Counted from the stretch's first letter, positions 23,073-34,890 are shown. The stretch is 64,000 nt of DNA from Botrytis cinerea B05.10 (GCF_000143535.2 NC_037311.1:496001-560000); one strand, 5' to 3'. Numbers and translations: made by a program. The notes: generated from the letters alone by a model not told the origin.

Positions 23073-23612
23073 TTACGAAAACTCATAATCCTCCAAATGA
23101 GTCCACTCCCCACCAACCTCATACCTCCACAAACTAATCGCTTCGGCCATCCCCCCTATTCCTTCATTCCCATCCCCGTGCATTATCCACTCCCTCCTCA
23201 CCTCCTCCAACGTTCTCTTTGCCTCCTCCTCTCCGACCTTATTCTGCACCGTAACATGGGGTCTTATTTTCCGCTCATCCTGTTCCGTCAATTGCACGCC
23301 GTTTTCTCTAAATTCTCCCAATAATTCTTCATGAATCTTCCGTAATTTGAAAGATGCAATATTGAGCGCTACACCTTTCTTTCCCAACGGAAAAGGGTTT
23401 TTGATCCTGACTTTAAATTTTTGTTCTCGTGAAGAGAGGGAGGTGAGAATGGATCTGTAAAGAGAATACTGAGAAGAGGGAAGAGCATGGAAGAGAGTTA
23501 CATGTGCAGAGAGGTAGTTGCGTGAAGAAGGAAAATAGCGGGTCCGGAGGGCTGTGAGGAGTTTCTCGGAAGCGGCATCAAGGCGGAGAGTCAGAATGAA
23601 TGGTTGAGACAT
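23073..23612 (-). CDS. 2H phosphoesterase superfamily protein (2'-5' RNA ligase-like)
   Basis: A single exon of 179 residues. The two H-x-T motifs that define the 2H fold are present and well spaced: HVT at residues 37-39 and HVT at 119-121 (followed by VQNKV). This family cleaves or forms 2'-5' or cyclic phosphodiester bonds in RNA or nucleotides. Members include 2'-5' RNA ligases and cyclic nucleotide phosphodiesterases. The sequence alone does not tell which substrate applies. The length is normal for the small cytosolic members. The ATG at 23612 sits just before a beta-strand start (FILTLRL), as expected for the fold. Confidence 0.8.
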   Translation of the reverse strand: MSQPFILTLRLDAASEKLLTALRTRYFPSSRNYLSAHVTLFHALPSSQYSLYRSILTSLSSREQKFKVRIKNPFPLGKKGVALNIASFKLRKIHEELLGEFRENGVQLTEQDERKIRPHVTVQNKVGEEEAKRTLEEVRREWIMHGDGNEGIGGMAEAISLWRYEVGGEWTHLEDYEFS

Positions 23613-24008
23613 TTTGAATATGAGAGAGGAATATGAAATGGATGATAGTTTTGAGGCGGAATGGAAGACCTGGTGGAGTAGATAATTTGGAAAGATAGTG
23701 AGGTCATGGATTTATGAGTGGGAACTATATTTAGCGTGGATTTACATAATCGTGTCTGAAGAATCGATGTCGATACAAATATTTTGATTGTTTGATAGTA
23801 TCGTAGAATTCTTACAATTTTCATCAAGAACCACAGAACAATTGAATCTGAATTGAGATAAATGATTTGTTCCAAGATGATTTCCCTATCCAATCATATC
23901 CTAAATATTTCCCTACCACCTATTGTTTGAGATCTGATTTTCAAGTACCAAATTTCGGAAATCAACAATCCTAACCAAAACTTTGAAAACATAAGAGAAA
24001 ATTCGATC
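23613..24008. other. Intergenic region
   Basis: Upstream of the phosphoesterase and downstream of the P450, both on the minus strand. No gene is seen. Confidence 0.4.
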
Positions 24009-25550
24009 CTATTCCATCCCACCATCCTTCCCTCTTCTCAAAACCCTTGCCCTGAAATTCTGTTGCTTGACAAACCATCTGTTCAAAGAATACAATCCTC
24101 CATTTCTCTCCACATCCGCATCCAACTCAAAATCAAATCTTCTCACCAATTGCGGTATCAATTTGCTGAGTTCCAACAAACTAATGTTTTTGCCAATACA
24201 AGTTCTCGATCCCATGCCAAAAGAGAAGAAGTACTTTTCTACCTCTCCGCCTCGGCTTTGCTCCGCAATTTCGAGCCATCTTTCGGGTCTCCATTGATCC
24301 GCATCCGAGCCCCAGACAGAAGTATTTTTATGAGCTACATATGCATTGATGCCAACTGTCGAGCCACCTGGTATGAATTGATTTGCAATGGTAGTGCCTC
24401 CGGCTGGCACGATTCGTTGTAGCCCCAGACCAACAGCAGGATGGACTCTTAATCCTTCTTTGATGACCGCCTGCAGATACGGTAGTCCTTGAGCCTCCTT
24501 GAAAGTAATAGGATCTGATACTCTTCCCTCCTTTGCCGCAATTTCGATCTCGTCTCGCAGCTTTTGATAAGTATGTGGGTGCTTCAACAAATGGTAGAGC
24601 ACACTCGAAAGGGTAATAGCTGTTGTATCACTTCCTGCACCAACGTTGGACTGGCAAGTGACAGCCAAATCGCCTCTCGTGATCTTCCCTGGGTCCTTCT
24701 CAGAAGCCGACAGAATTCTCGTCACAAAATCCGCAGTGCCCTCTTTTTCCTTGTCGCCACTTCTTCGTTCTTTCAACAAATTTTCCTTTTCCAAAATTCT
24801 GTCCGCTGTGAACTTTACTATATATGCAAACCCGCCAGTAGCAGGCAATAACGGAAATATCCAAGCGTGAAGCCAACTCCAAATCCCGACAAATGTAGAG
24901 TACGATCCTCCAGCATCAATTGCCTTAAACACACCATCCCGATCCTCTCCCTTGTCCAAAAAGCCAAAGGGTTGACCAAATGTAATCTCTCCAATAACAT
25001 CAAACGCATAGCATTGCAGCCAATGTTGCATATCTATCAAATCTCCCGAAATTGCCGATTTCATGAAGTGTCGTGAGAGTGATTCAGTACAATTATTCAC
25101 ATAGTATTCGTACCCAACCATAGAACTCATACTATAGTAATTTGCGACCTTCCGTCGATTTGCAGAGTGGCGATGTGGATCAAGATCACTAAATAGCCCA
25201 TCTGTATTCACATTCGTAGGCTGCCATGCCCGATACCATGGTGCTTTTGGGAAATTGCTTCCACCTATAGAATAGATGACTTTGGCAGCATCAACATCAT
25301 CAATTGAGTATTCATGCGGTGCAATGCGGACAATAGGGCCATAGCGAGTGTGTAGTTGATGATTGGTACGTTCAAAATGACCTTTGTATATTTCCCAGCA
25401 ATACCAAGCTCGAGAAAAGCGTGCGAGGAACGGTCCTGGAATATGGCGGAGAGGGTCTATTATTGCGAGGGTGACGATATATAGGATGTAAACGGATACT
25501 GGGATCGTAATGAGTGCCCATATTGGGAGGGAATATATTGCTTGAAGCAT
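24009..25550 (-). CDS. Cytochrome P450 monooxygenase (pisatin demethylase-like type)
   Basis: A single exon of 513 residues, normal for a fungal microsomal P450. The first 30 residues form an N-terminal membrane anchor, followed by the Pro-rich hinge HIPGPFLARF. The I-helix oxygen-binding motif is GAGSDTT (about residues 303-309). The K-helix ExxR is EGLR (about 364). The heme loop is FSFGMGSRTCIG (about 440-451), with the cysteine ligand present. The heme-proximal end GKNISLLELSKLIPQLVRRF is the form seen in the fungal pisatin demethylase / benzoate hydroxylase-like clade. The substrate cannot be told. No PKS, NRPS or terpene synthase lies nearby, so it is not obviously part of a metabolite cluster. 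It probably works with an NADPH-P450 reductase encoded elsewhere. Confidence 0.9.
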   Translation of the reverse strand: MLQAIYSLPIWALITIPVSVYILYIVTLAIIDPLRHIPGPFLARFSRAWYCWEIYKGHFERTNHQLHTRYGPIVRIAPHEYSIDDVDAAKVIYSIGGSNFPKAPWYRAWQPTNVNTDGLFSDLDPHRHSANRRKVANYYSMSSMVGYEYYVNNCTESLSRHFMKSAISGDLIDMQHWLQCYAFDVIGEITFGQPFGFLDKGEDRDGVFKAIDAGGSYSTFVGIWSWLHAWIFPLLPATGGFAYIVKFTADRILEKENLLKERRSGDKEKEGTADFVTRILSASEKDPGKITRGDLAVTCQSNVGAGSDTTAITLSSVLYHLLKHPHTYQKLRDEIEIAAKEGRVSDPITFKEAQGLPYLQAVIKEGLRVHPAVGLGLQRIVPAGGTTIANQFIPGGSTVGINAYVAHKNTSVWGSDADQWRPERWLEIAEQSRGGEVEKYFFSFGMGSRTCIGKNISLLELSKLIPQLVRRFDFELDADVERNGGLYSLNRWFVKQQNFRARVLRRGKDGGME

Positions 25551-26809
25551 TCTATTCTATAGTCCTCGAAAGATATGAGTTGGACAAGAATAGATGGCGA
25601 CAAGAGATGGCAAGATGTATATTCCTATTTTATAAAAACTCTGTGTATATATACTGACTTCCAATATATAAATAGTTTGAGTGGTACAGGGAATATGAAG
25701 CCAAGTGTGATGTAATGCGGGGAACTCGGAGAATTCGGAGAACTAATGCTGTTCACACGGTAAACGGAAAAAACGACACACCAATAGTCCGATTCTTATT
25801 TTACTTCTAATTTATTATTTCGTTAAATATATTATGATTCAATGATATAATAAATTCAATTCAAAAAACATTTAATGTGATTTCTGATAACTATAACAAA
25901 TAATATAATTGCATCAAGAAATTCTCAAAGCCATTATTGTGTCATGCCTAGACCCTTTTCTAGAATATGACGAATGAACAGTCACGTGATTAAATTCCTA
26001 TATAGGTCTTGATCTCACAGGAAGACCTTTCTTCCTTAGTATAGTTCTTTTATCTGGTTGTTGATCTTTGAGACTATTCTCATACTGCCCCTTGTGATGC
26101 GTGTCCCAAACATCTTAGCCAACTATAGCTCAAAACTGTAATACTTTGTATTCCAGGATTCTTTCCCCTTAAAGAACCCTTGTTTTTTCTGGTCACCGCG
26201 CAAGGGGATATAAAAACAAGTTTAATTTAATGTAAAAACTGGAAGAACTCGGGGAACTAATGCCTACCTAGTGCTTGCGTTGTATAGTGAATTACATGAA
26301 CAGATCTCGGACATATGTCGGTTTGTAAGACATGGCTCTTCGGCGAGGAGACAACAGGTCGAAATTGAAGATTCAAAAATACGCATTATTTTGGTGGCGT
26401 GCACAGTACTCATTTTCGGTCGCTTGTTTCTTCCCCGAAGAGCACGGATAGCTGGAGCGGCACTTGGAATGCGGGGATATGAAAACAAGAGTGGTTTAAT
26501 ACGAGAAAACTTCCAGGCACCTCAACATGCACTCGTTTAAACCCACACTTACGTTAATGTAACCGTTGATTATTCCGCGCAATTTTACATCTGCAAGTCA
26601 ACTTGAAGCAGTGAAACCAAAGATCTTAGGTCGATTCACAGTATAGAGTTAAAGAGTACGTAACTCTATTCCATTCTCTTCATTGGAATGGTATATGGAA
26701 GATCGATTTGATTAGCAAATTGATTGAGATTAGAGGTAAATATCTCAGTAGAAAAATTGGACGCCGTAATCTTTTTTGACATAATGTACAGTACCTCTAT
26801 GATGAGACA
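25551..26809. other. AT-rich intergenic region
   Basis: No gene is seen. A small plus-strand open frame at 26271-26540 has no features beyond a short hydrophobic run. Confidence 0.45.
25627..25634 (-). promoter_or_regulatory. Putative TATA box of the P450 gene
   Basis: TATAAAAT on the minus strand lies about 77 bp upstream of the P450 ATG at 25550. Confidence 0.4.
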
Positions 26810-29412
26810 TCATAGATCCCTCCTGCCTATTGGAGTGCTTCCAATCGGAGCATCCCCCCCTCCAATAAAACTTTGGTTTTGACGCTTCGCCATCCACTCA
26901 CTATTCTGTCTCCTCTGGGCTCTCAACCTATCATTTTCATATAATTCGTTGATTTCTCGCTGACCTATTGGTTTTTCAAAATTGTATAGTGGTTCGAGGG
27001 TTGCATATTTCTGCTGCAATACATATCGTTTTATCCACCATCTATTTGGCTCAGTCAATGATGTTATCTGATGTAGAGAGAATAGATAACTCACGGTAGA
27101 GCCTTCGTGAGCTGGTAATGCATGTGTGTGCGTGTGGGAACAGCAAACACGAAGTTTAGTTCTTCGAGTGTACGTTGCTTGGTTTCTGGTACCCATAAAA
27201 ATATCATGCATAACGATAAGATATTTAATCCAGCGTAGAAGCCGAAAGTTCCCTGTATGAACAATTAGCTACCAAGATAATAGAAAGACTGTGGTGCAGA
27301 TGAGAGTATATCGTACGGCAACAGTAAATATATCAAGCATTCTAGGTAAAGTAATACTTAATACAGCGGCCCAAAAGAAGTTCGTAGCAACAGCCCAGCC
27401 CATTCCAACTTCACGATGTGATAGCGGAAACACCTCGGCAGAGTATGTAAATGGAACTGGGCCTGCTCCGGGGCTATAGAAAGCAGCATAAACATATATG
27501 AACAGGGCCATGAGACTTAGATGTGCTCGACTGGATTCAGGTATCAATGAACAAAGTGCCACAGCAAGTATACTCCAAGCCATGTTAGGAATCGTAAATA
27601 ATAACAGCGTTCGTCTGCCGTAAGTATCGATTGTCCATATAGCTGGCCATGCAAAGATAAAATTGACTAGACCAAACCCCCATGAAGCCAGAAGTGCATT
27701 GATCCTCCCAGCACCAGCTTTCTGAAATACAGTAGATGAATAAAACGCAATGACATTGATTCCACACATTTGTTGAGCCAACATAACTGTAAAGGTAGCC
27801 AGTGTGGCCCTTCTTAACCGAGGCACTGTGAACAACTGTGTAAACCGTGTCAAGTAGGTATGGTTTCCAACAATCTCCGCTTCCAGCTCAAGCTGTGAGT
27901 GTATATAGTAAAGATCACGCGCAGCTTGGAGGGGATTGTTCCGGAGTTTTAACAAAGATTGATATGCTTCTGGATATCGCCCCTTCTTCATATACCAGCG
28001 GGGACTTTCCGGACAATAGAAGATAAGGATACAGAGAGGTACGGCGGGTATAAATGCAGAGCCGAGTTGAAGGCGCCAGGCTATTCGAGAGACGTTGGCG
28101 ACTATTAAGTTTGCGCAAAAGCCAAGAAAGATCCCAAAAGCATTCCATACTTGCCAGGACATAACGAGCGCACCTCGAATAGCTAATCGAAAGTCAGCTT
28201 TGAGTTCAAGATACTGAGTTGAGACAAGAAGAGAGCAAACGCACCTGCAGGTGAATTTTCCGCCGCATAGACCGGAACCGTCGAAGCTTTTGCACCCATC
28301 CCAAGTCCTAGTATAAGGCGACATATGAAAAGCTCTTGCCATGTTGTTGTAAACGCACTACCAATTACACTCCAAAGGCAGAAGTTTCCGGCGACAAATA
28401 TGGTTCCCCGGCGACCAAAGTAATTGTTGAGAGGATCAGAAATCCAACAACCTATGAATGCGCTGCTGATATATGGGGCGGCGTTACAGAGTCCAACTAG
28501 CATTGTATCGCGGGTAGATTTTCCCCCGATGTCGAAGAGGTCCGGGAACGATAAATTTGCACCGTTTGAGCCTGCATTGTTTTATCAATTAATCATTATA
28601 TGACAAATGGAAGTATATGGATTACAGCTATAGTTTATCTGAGCCCACTAGGACCGCGAGGAGAGATTGTTCCTATTTGAGTCGTTGTAAGGTTTGTATT
28701 CGGTTCAACTTCGATTGTACAAAACCACCTTAATTCTTGCTCTCAAATCCCATCTTCAGCGCGAGCATGAAAGATCATAGTTAACCCACCTGTTTGGTCC
28801 CATCCTTGAACGGCAGCTCTATTGCGACGAAAGTCAGAGGGTTCGAGAAGCAAGTGCTAAGGCCGGTAGAGACATACCCAATGGAACATGTAATGATGGT
28901 GATATATAACGCCCATGGCTGTTTCCATCTATGTAGAATCTCGTCCCTCAAGGATTCAATCTCTTCTTCATTTAGGGCATTTTCACCTCTAATATCTTCG
29001 TAACTGGTTGGATCTTGTGCCACCAGCGCCCCTTTAATCAATATTGGAAGGACAAAGAGCAATCGATGCTTAGTTGCAAATGATTTAACCTGATCGTATA
29101 GTAAAGTCGTTGGAATTCCAGATAATGGATTTTGGATCCTGTTTTAGAGCGTTAGTAAAACTTAAAGAATTGCGAGGATCCGAAGCAGTTCTCACTTCGC
29201 ATCCAAGTTGCTGTTCAGGTTGATATGGTGCTGATTCGCTTCGATCTCGACGGTATAACTACCTAAGTTGTTACTAGTAGCCTGCGACCGTGTCCTTGAA
29301 CTTTCGTCAGCGAACATTCAATATGCAAGTTGCCCTAATGAGTATCTAATGCAACATACCATTCCGGATGAACAAAATTTACATGTTCCTCAAGGTACTT
29401 TGGTTCAGACAT
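26810..29412 (-). CDS. MFS sugar transporter (SP family)
   Basis: Eight exons: 29412-29360, 29273-29196, 29138-28878, 28818-28790, 28571-28245, 28182-27317, 27252-27095 and 27041-26810. Phases agree at every join and the product is 667 residues. Sugar-porter signatures are present in order: the first helix with [15 protein letters not shown] (split across a 29-nt exon), the GRRG loop, [12 protein letters not shown] before the central loop, a [14 protein letters not shown] helix, and [11 protein letters not shown] at the end of helix 12. Twelve transmembrane segments are expected. The protein is longer than a typical hexose porter because of about 100 extra N-terminal residues and a polar C-terminal tail of about 80 residues that includes WWIKRYVL. 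Substrate is not determined; hexose, disaccharide or polyol transport are all possible. The donor after exon 6 is GTACGA, which is weak. Confidence 0.85.
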
Positions 29413-31064
29413 TGCAGACACCTTTCATTCAATGAGTTGAAGTGGGCGATGAAATGATGATGTATAAAAAGCGGGGATAAGAGATACATATATACCACCG
29501 GCGATGCAGCCTCTGGTCGTTTCTGTTCGATTCAAGCGACCTCGAGAAACAATGGCTGTCCCAGTATGCAAAGAACCTACTTAATCCTTGCTTGACGGAT
29601 AAACCATCATCAGTGTGCGTGAACGGAAGGCACGAAAAGGCTGCGCTGCAATTCCAAATGGCACACTTTCCATGTAATCTGACATTACAAATGCAGCACC
29701 CCCCTTGAATCAAAGGAAAAGGATCAGCTTCTAGAAGTTGAGGCTGACAAGTCACTAGACTTCAGACCAACCACCTCTAAGACACTACGTAGTGCGGGTG
29801 GGCAATGAATTCGCGTGTCTAATACTCCCAGTAAGAATTAAAAGCGACAGGCCCATCCTGTAAGGGGAAGTATATAAAAAACGCAAACCTCGAAATGGCT
29901 TTTTCGCTTGCGCTGACATCTATCCCGTCTCTCTTCGCATAAATTAATCATATGCTGTTGCCCCTGGAGGCATGGAGGCAACAGCACAAATATCCCCCAA
30001 CGCGGGGCCCCGCCAAGTATGCATAGTTAGGCTGTGTAAAGCAACGATTCGTGGTACACTGTAACTGAACCACGAGGCATGATTTCCACGACACAGCTCT
30101 GGCTTTCAAAAGCCTCTATTTTTGGCATAGCCTAGTGATTGCTGACCACACTAGAAGTCAAGGAAAAAGACAAGCCTCATGCGACTCAACCATTCAAAAC
30201 ATGTAGAACAGACCGCCAATACGTAAAATCCTCATAAAAAACGTCGTTTTGCCTCGAATCAAAATCAGGTAGAAGAGTTAATTTTCCATCTTAATCAAGA
30301 TTTCTTCGGCTTTCGTCCAAACACAGTAATCTTGGCTGTAGTTCAGAATGGTTCAAGTCTCCTCTCAAACCCTCCCATGATGCGGCGTGCGTTATGCTGC
30401 CCAAGGTATATCTCACTATCGAACGAGTAGCCCGGAAGCGAATTTGAATCTAATCTAACGAAAGCATAACGAAACAAACGTGCAGCTACTTGAACTTACG
30501 GTAGTATGGTGGACGGGTAATGGGTAAGGGCAACGAGACTGGGTGAGGAGTTACTGTACCTGTCCGAAAGGTCTACCAGGAATTGGCTGAGGTCGAGTTA
30601 AACATAGACGCACCCTGGGCGGAAACCCCGGGACACCTAACCTGTCAACATCAAGACTCTTTTTAAAACACTCTTACTTCAAAATTGAATCAAGATTTGG
30701 AAAGATATCATAAGCTGGAAAAAAAGAGACAAGTGATCAATGAAGAGCTTCTAATATTTTGTATTTGATTTAAAATCAAAAATAGTTGTCTGTTGGTTTA
30801 AAAATGAATATTGAAGATACTACCATTTCTTAGTGTCCCGGGTTTTCCGTGCTGGGTGAGACAGATTACACAGCGATCGCGAAGTCATGTGACTGTACGG
30901 TTCGATAAGATAAGCTTAATGTTTGATGTGCGATGCTTAACTGGATGCATTTCAAGATTGGGATTCCATTCCATCTTCTAGGCAACTATTACGTCGACCC
31001 ACCATATTTCCGGCTTTTTGATGAGCAAGGTTATGTTTCCCGGTAAGAATATATCATTGCCGTC
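29413..31064. other. Divergent intergenic region
   Basis: Between the transporter (minus) and the Rad17 gene (plus). It contains a perfect 12-nt palindrome, GCGGGGCCCCGC, at about 30002-30013. No gene is recognised. Confidence 0.45.
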
Positions 31065-33908
31065 ATGGCACCTCCAGCGAAGAGACGGAAGCGTAGTGCC
31101 ATTGAATCCTCTCCCCATTCCTCTGAGAACGAGGATAATCAATCAATTCAGGTGAACAAGTTCAAAGGTCGATTGAGCAGTTTGGCACATTCTCCTCCAC
31201 CAAGATCGAGCTCTTCTGAGCCTGCCCCAAGGTCTATGTCGCAGTCCAGTAATTCTACGAGATCCTCTTCTTTTTTGAAACCTCCAGCAAAAGCGGCCAT
31301 TCATCCTCACAATGCTGCCCCGGTCTACTTACCAAACCACCGTAAGAAGTCCACTACAAAGAGTCCCAGCACAAGTCCAGAGAAACCAAGAAGTAAAGGA
31401 AGAGTTGAGGAAAAGCGGCAGAATGCAGATATTCATACGTTGTTTGCAAGACAATCACAGAGGCAGCAAGCACAAACGGAAGGCGAGACGATACCCAAAC
31501 AAAGAATCAAGGTTCTTAATTCGAGAGATATTCAGCAGGAGACCGATTTAATAGACGATTTAATATCAGATGATGACGATGTGGGAGAGGGTCAAGCGCA
31601 AGCAATTAGCATTGTTGGGCAGGCCGCCAAACGGGGACTTGGAAAGAACGTATTCATAAATTCAGGTACAAACACACCCAGCGCCAGTCAAAGATTTGTA
31701 AGACCGTCTCAGGCTTCTACAATAGAACATATGGTCGAGGAAGAGGATATACGACCTTGGGCTGAACGCTTTGGGCCAAATAATCTGGAAGAGCTTGGGG
31801 TTCACAAGAAGAAAGTAATGGATGTTCGAACCTGGCTTGATAATGTTATAGGAGGGCGGATGAGACAACGGTTATTGATCTTAAAGGGTGCTGCCGGAAC
31901 CGGAAAGACGACAACAGTGCAGCTATTAGCGAAAGATATGGGGTGTGATGTTCTAGAATGGAGGAACCCTGTTGGATCAATCGATTCCTCAGACGGCTTT
32001 CAGTCAATGGCTGCACAATTTGAGGATTTCATGGGGCGGGGTGGAAAGTTTGGTCAACTAGATTTATTTTCCGACGATCATGGAGATATTCCAGCAGAAG
32101 CAGAAGTAAAACCGTTGGATCAAAGGAAGCAAATTATACTAGTCGAAGAATTTCCAAACACTTTCACGCGTTCTTCAAGTGCCTTGCAATCATTTCGATC
32201 TGCGATACTTCAATACCTTGCATCTAATACTCCTCTTCTTTCAATGTCACACAATCCTCACTTTAAAAGTGATCCCATCACTCCTGTGGTAATGATTGTA
32301 TCAGAAACATTGCTCACAACGACATCAGCGTCTGCAGACAGCTTCACTGCTCATCGTCTTCTTGGGCCAGAGATTCTTCAGCACCCGGGAGTAGGAGTGA
32401 TAGAATTCAATTCTATTGCCCCGACCATATTGGCAAAAGCTCTCGAGACTGTAGTACAAAAAGAGTCGAGAAAATCAGGCAGGAGAAAGACACCAGGACC
32501 CCAGGTATTGAAAAAGCTTGGGGAGGTGGGCGATATTAGAAGTGCAATTGGCTCTTTGGAGTTTATGTGTCTAAGAGGGGATGTCGATGACTGGGGAGGC
32601 AAAGTTGTTTTCGGCAAGGGAAAGAAAACAAGCAAAGATACATCTTTGACAAAAATGGAAGAGGAATCGCTGGAGCTGATCACTCGCCGCGAAGCTAGCT
32701 TGGGAATCTTCCATGCCGTTGGGAAGGTTGTTTACAACAAGCGCGAAGGAAAGGTATCAGGCGATGTGGAATCTTTGCCACACTTTATATCTCATCAATC
32801 ACGTCCTAAGAAATCTGAAGTAGGCATAAACGAGCTTATCGACGAGACTGGCACCGACACACCAACCTTCATAGCTGCCCTTCATGAAAATTACATCCTT
32901 TCATGTGAAGCACCACCCTCTTCCTTCGAATTCTCATCTCTTGATCACGTCAATGGCTGCATCGATGCCCTCTCTGACAGTGACCTCCTCTGTCCCTCTT
33001 GGGACGGTTCCATCCAATCCTCCGGCTTCGGTGGTGGCATAACAGGAACCGGAGGCGACATTCTCCGCCAAGACGAAATGTCCTTTCAAATTGCCGTCCG
33101 CGGTATCCTTTTCTCACTCCCTCACCCCGTATCTCGTAAAGCACCTGCAGCAGCGGGGTTCAGAACTGGCAAAACAGGCGATGCGCATAAAATGTTCTAT
33201 CCCACCAGTCTCAAACTCTGGCGCATGAAAGAGGAAATGGAAAGTACACTAGATCTCTGGGTTACACGATTAATAAAAGGAGAAATTGATCCCACGAGTA
33301 CGCATGCGTCAAGTATTAAATCTGGCGCTGCAGTATTCGCTCGTCCTAAAGCTGGCACAGTCGAAAGCTGGAAAGTGAAAATCGCCGCACCATTGCCCTC
33401 GCAATCAAAATCCAAATCCAGCCTCAACACTCCAAAAGAAGAAGACAGCCCACCCCTCCTCACCCTCGGCGTCTCCGCTCGTACAGAAATGCTCCTCGAG
33501 CGTCTCCCCTACATGATCCAAATCTCCAAATCCAAATCATCCCACCAATCGCGCAACCCATTTTCTTCCTCCTCCTCCTCCTCCTCTTCCACTTCCGCCA
33601 TCACGAACTTCCAAAACAACCCCCTTCTCGCCTCCCTCTCTAAAATAACAACCTTCACTGGCATCGGTCCCGCGCAAACCTCCGACGACCCCGCCTCCCT
33701 TTCCGATGACGAATCTCCCAATCCCAATACTGAAAATTGGGCCACCGATAAACCAAACGGTAATGGTATGGATACACCTCGGAAGAAGAAGCAAGGCGGG
33801 AATATGGGGGTTTTTATGAAGAAGGGAATTGGTAATCAGAGAGCAATGCCCATGCAGCAGTTGGAGCAGAAATTTGTTTTGAGCGATGATGATATTGAGG
33901 ATGATTGA
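31065..33908 (+). CDS. RAD17: Checkpoint clamp loader Rad17/Rad24
   Basis: A single exon of 947 residues. A Ser-rich, basic N-terminus (PPAKRRKRS, a likely nuclear signal) is followed by an RFC-like AAA+ core. It has the lead-in RPWAERFGPNNLEELGVHKKKV, Walker A GAAGTGKTT near residue 275, and the Rad17-type Walker B IILVEEFPN near 360. Rad17 replaces RFC1 in a clamp loader with RFC2-5 that puts the 9-1-1 clamp on damaged DNA, activating the ATR/Mec1 checkpoint. The length is greater than in yeast Rad24 because of disordered ends. A poly-Ser stretch coded by TCC repeats lies at about 33567-33592. Start choice: the first ATG, in good context, followed directly by the basic leader. Confidence 0.88.
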   Translation: MAPPAKRRKRSAIESSPHSSENEDNQSIQVNKFKGRLSSLAHSPPPRSSSSEPAPRSMSQSSNSTRSSSFLKPPAKAAIHPHNAAPVYLPNHRKKSTTKSPSTSPEKPRSKGRVEEKRQNADIHTLFARQSQRQQAQTEGETIPKQRIKVLNSRDIQQETDLIDDLISDDDDVGEGQAQAISIVGQAAKRGLGKNVFINSGTNTPSASQRFVRPSQASTIEHMVEEEDIRPWAERFGPNNLEELGVHKKKVMDVRTWLDNVIGGRMRQRLLILKGAAGTGKTTTVQLLAKDMGCDVLEWRNPVGSIDSSDGFQSMAAQFEDFMGRGGKFGQLDLFSDDHGDIPAEAEVKPLDQRKQIILVEEFPNTFTRSSSALQSFRSAILQYLASNTPLLSMSHNPHFKSDPITPVVMIVSETLLTTTSASADSFTAHRLLGPEILQHPGVGVIEFNSIAPTILAKALETVVQKESRKSGRRKTPGPQVLKKLGEVGDIRSAIGSLEFMCLRGDVDDWGGKVVFGKGKKTSKDTSLTKMEEESLELITRREASLGIFHAVGKVVYNKREGKVSGDVESLPHFISHQSRPKKSEVGINELIDETGTDTPTFIAALHENYILSCEAPPSSFEFSSLDHVNGCIDALSDSDLLCPSWDGSIQSSGFGGGITGTGGDILRQDEMSFQIAVRGILFSLPHPVSRKAPAAAGFRTGKTGDAHKMFYPTSLKLWRMKEEMESTLDLWVTRLIKGEIDPTSTHASSIKSGAAVFARPKAGTVESWKVKIAAPLPSQSKSKSSLNTPKEEDSPPLLTLGVSARTEMLLERLPYMIQISKSKSSHQSRNPFSSSSSSSSSTSAITNFQNNPLLASLSKITTFTGIGPAQTSDDPASLSDDESPNPNTENWATDKPNGNGMDTPRKKKQGGNMGVFMKKGIGNQRAMPMQQLEQKFVLSDDDIEDD

Positions 33909-34890
33909 TTGATGATTGGAATCTGGATTGGGAGTGGGGCCTCAAACGCTTGATGAATATGGGGGTTTTGGGTGATATGCTTGAGGTGTTCGTGGATGAA
34001 AGGCATGTGTTTTTTATGATCCGGGATGAGATGGTTTGGTATTTACTTCTTTGTATTGTATTTTGAAAATCAAAATTAACATCGAGTTTCACCGCGTTTC
34101 AATTCTTTTGCGCGTTGTCATTCTACAAAATATCAAACTACTTATTTCTATACACAGTATTCTTAATGAGCACGTATGACTGCCTTGATTTTGTTGACCA
34201 AAGGCTTTATATTTACTAATGAGTGACTATATAACAAAGCTCTAGGTGTTTCTTTAGTTGTTTAAGTACAAGCAGAAAGAGCACAATGAAGTATATGAGT
34301 ATGATCAGACCTCTCCACCACATTAATCTGTACCACGCCGAAACATTTTTGTCTGATAAAAAAGAAGGGAGAGGCAGTATATCCGATCTGAGAACAAACA
34401 CTAAAGCGGAGTAAACCTCCACACAATGGATGATTCAAAAGTCGATAAAAAGAGAAGATTTTTGGCGATAAGAGCCTCGAAAATATATCACCTCTCGCAT
34501 AACATAATGCAAAAGTAGTAACTATGATCTGTCCAAAGTACTGAAGATAATCCTCAGCTTAGGATGACTCGTTATGGTAGAATAGCTTTTCGAAGATAAT
34601 GTTGATTAAACAGAATGAACATGTCCTAATTCGACGAAGGGAAATCCCAATTTACAGCGAGAGTGTGGACAATACAAGCTTGACTTTGTATCTGCTGAAT
34701 GATGTAGAACCAATGTAAGGTGTCCATAGATATGAGAGACTGAAAGCCGGAAAACAAAAAGCCCTGGAGGATATGTTGTACTGTTATCTTGGCTGCATAA
34801 AATAATGTCTTTGTGAAGATCGTATGAAGACCCCGAACACGAAAGGCAATATGACAATGCAGGAAAAGCAAATGATGAATTGTAAGGAGC
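33909..34890. other. Convergent intergenic region
   Basis: The 3' flanks of Rad17 (plus) and the PUF gene (minus). No further gene is seen. Minus-strand frames at 34606-35081 are extensions or shadows of the PUF end. Confidence 0.45.

Noticed and set aside
26271..26540. Plus-strand open frame of 89 codons
   Set aside because: No recognisable domain and matched by an antisense frame of similar length.
30002..30013. Perfect palindrome GCGGGGCCCCGC
   Set aside because: A lone 12-nt GC palindrome in intergenic DNA, with no context that suggests function.
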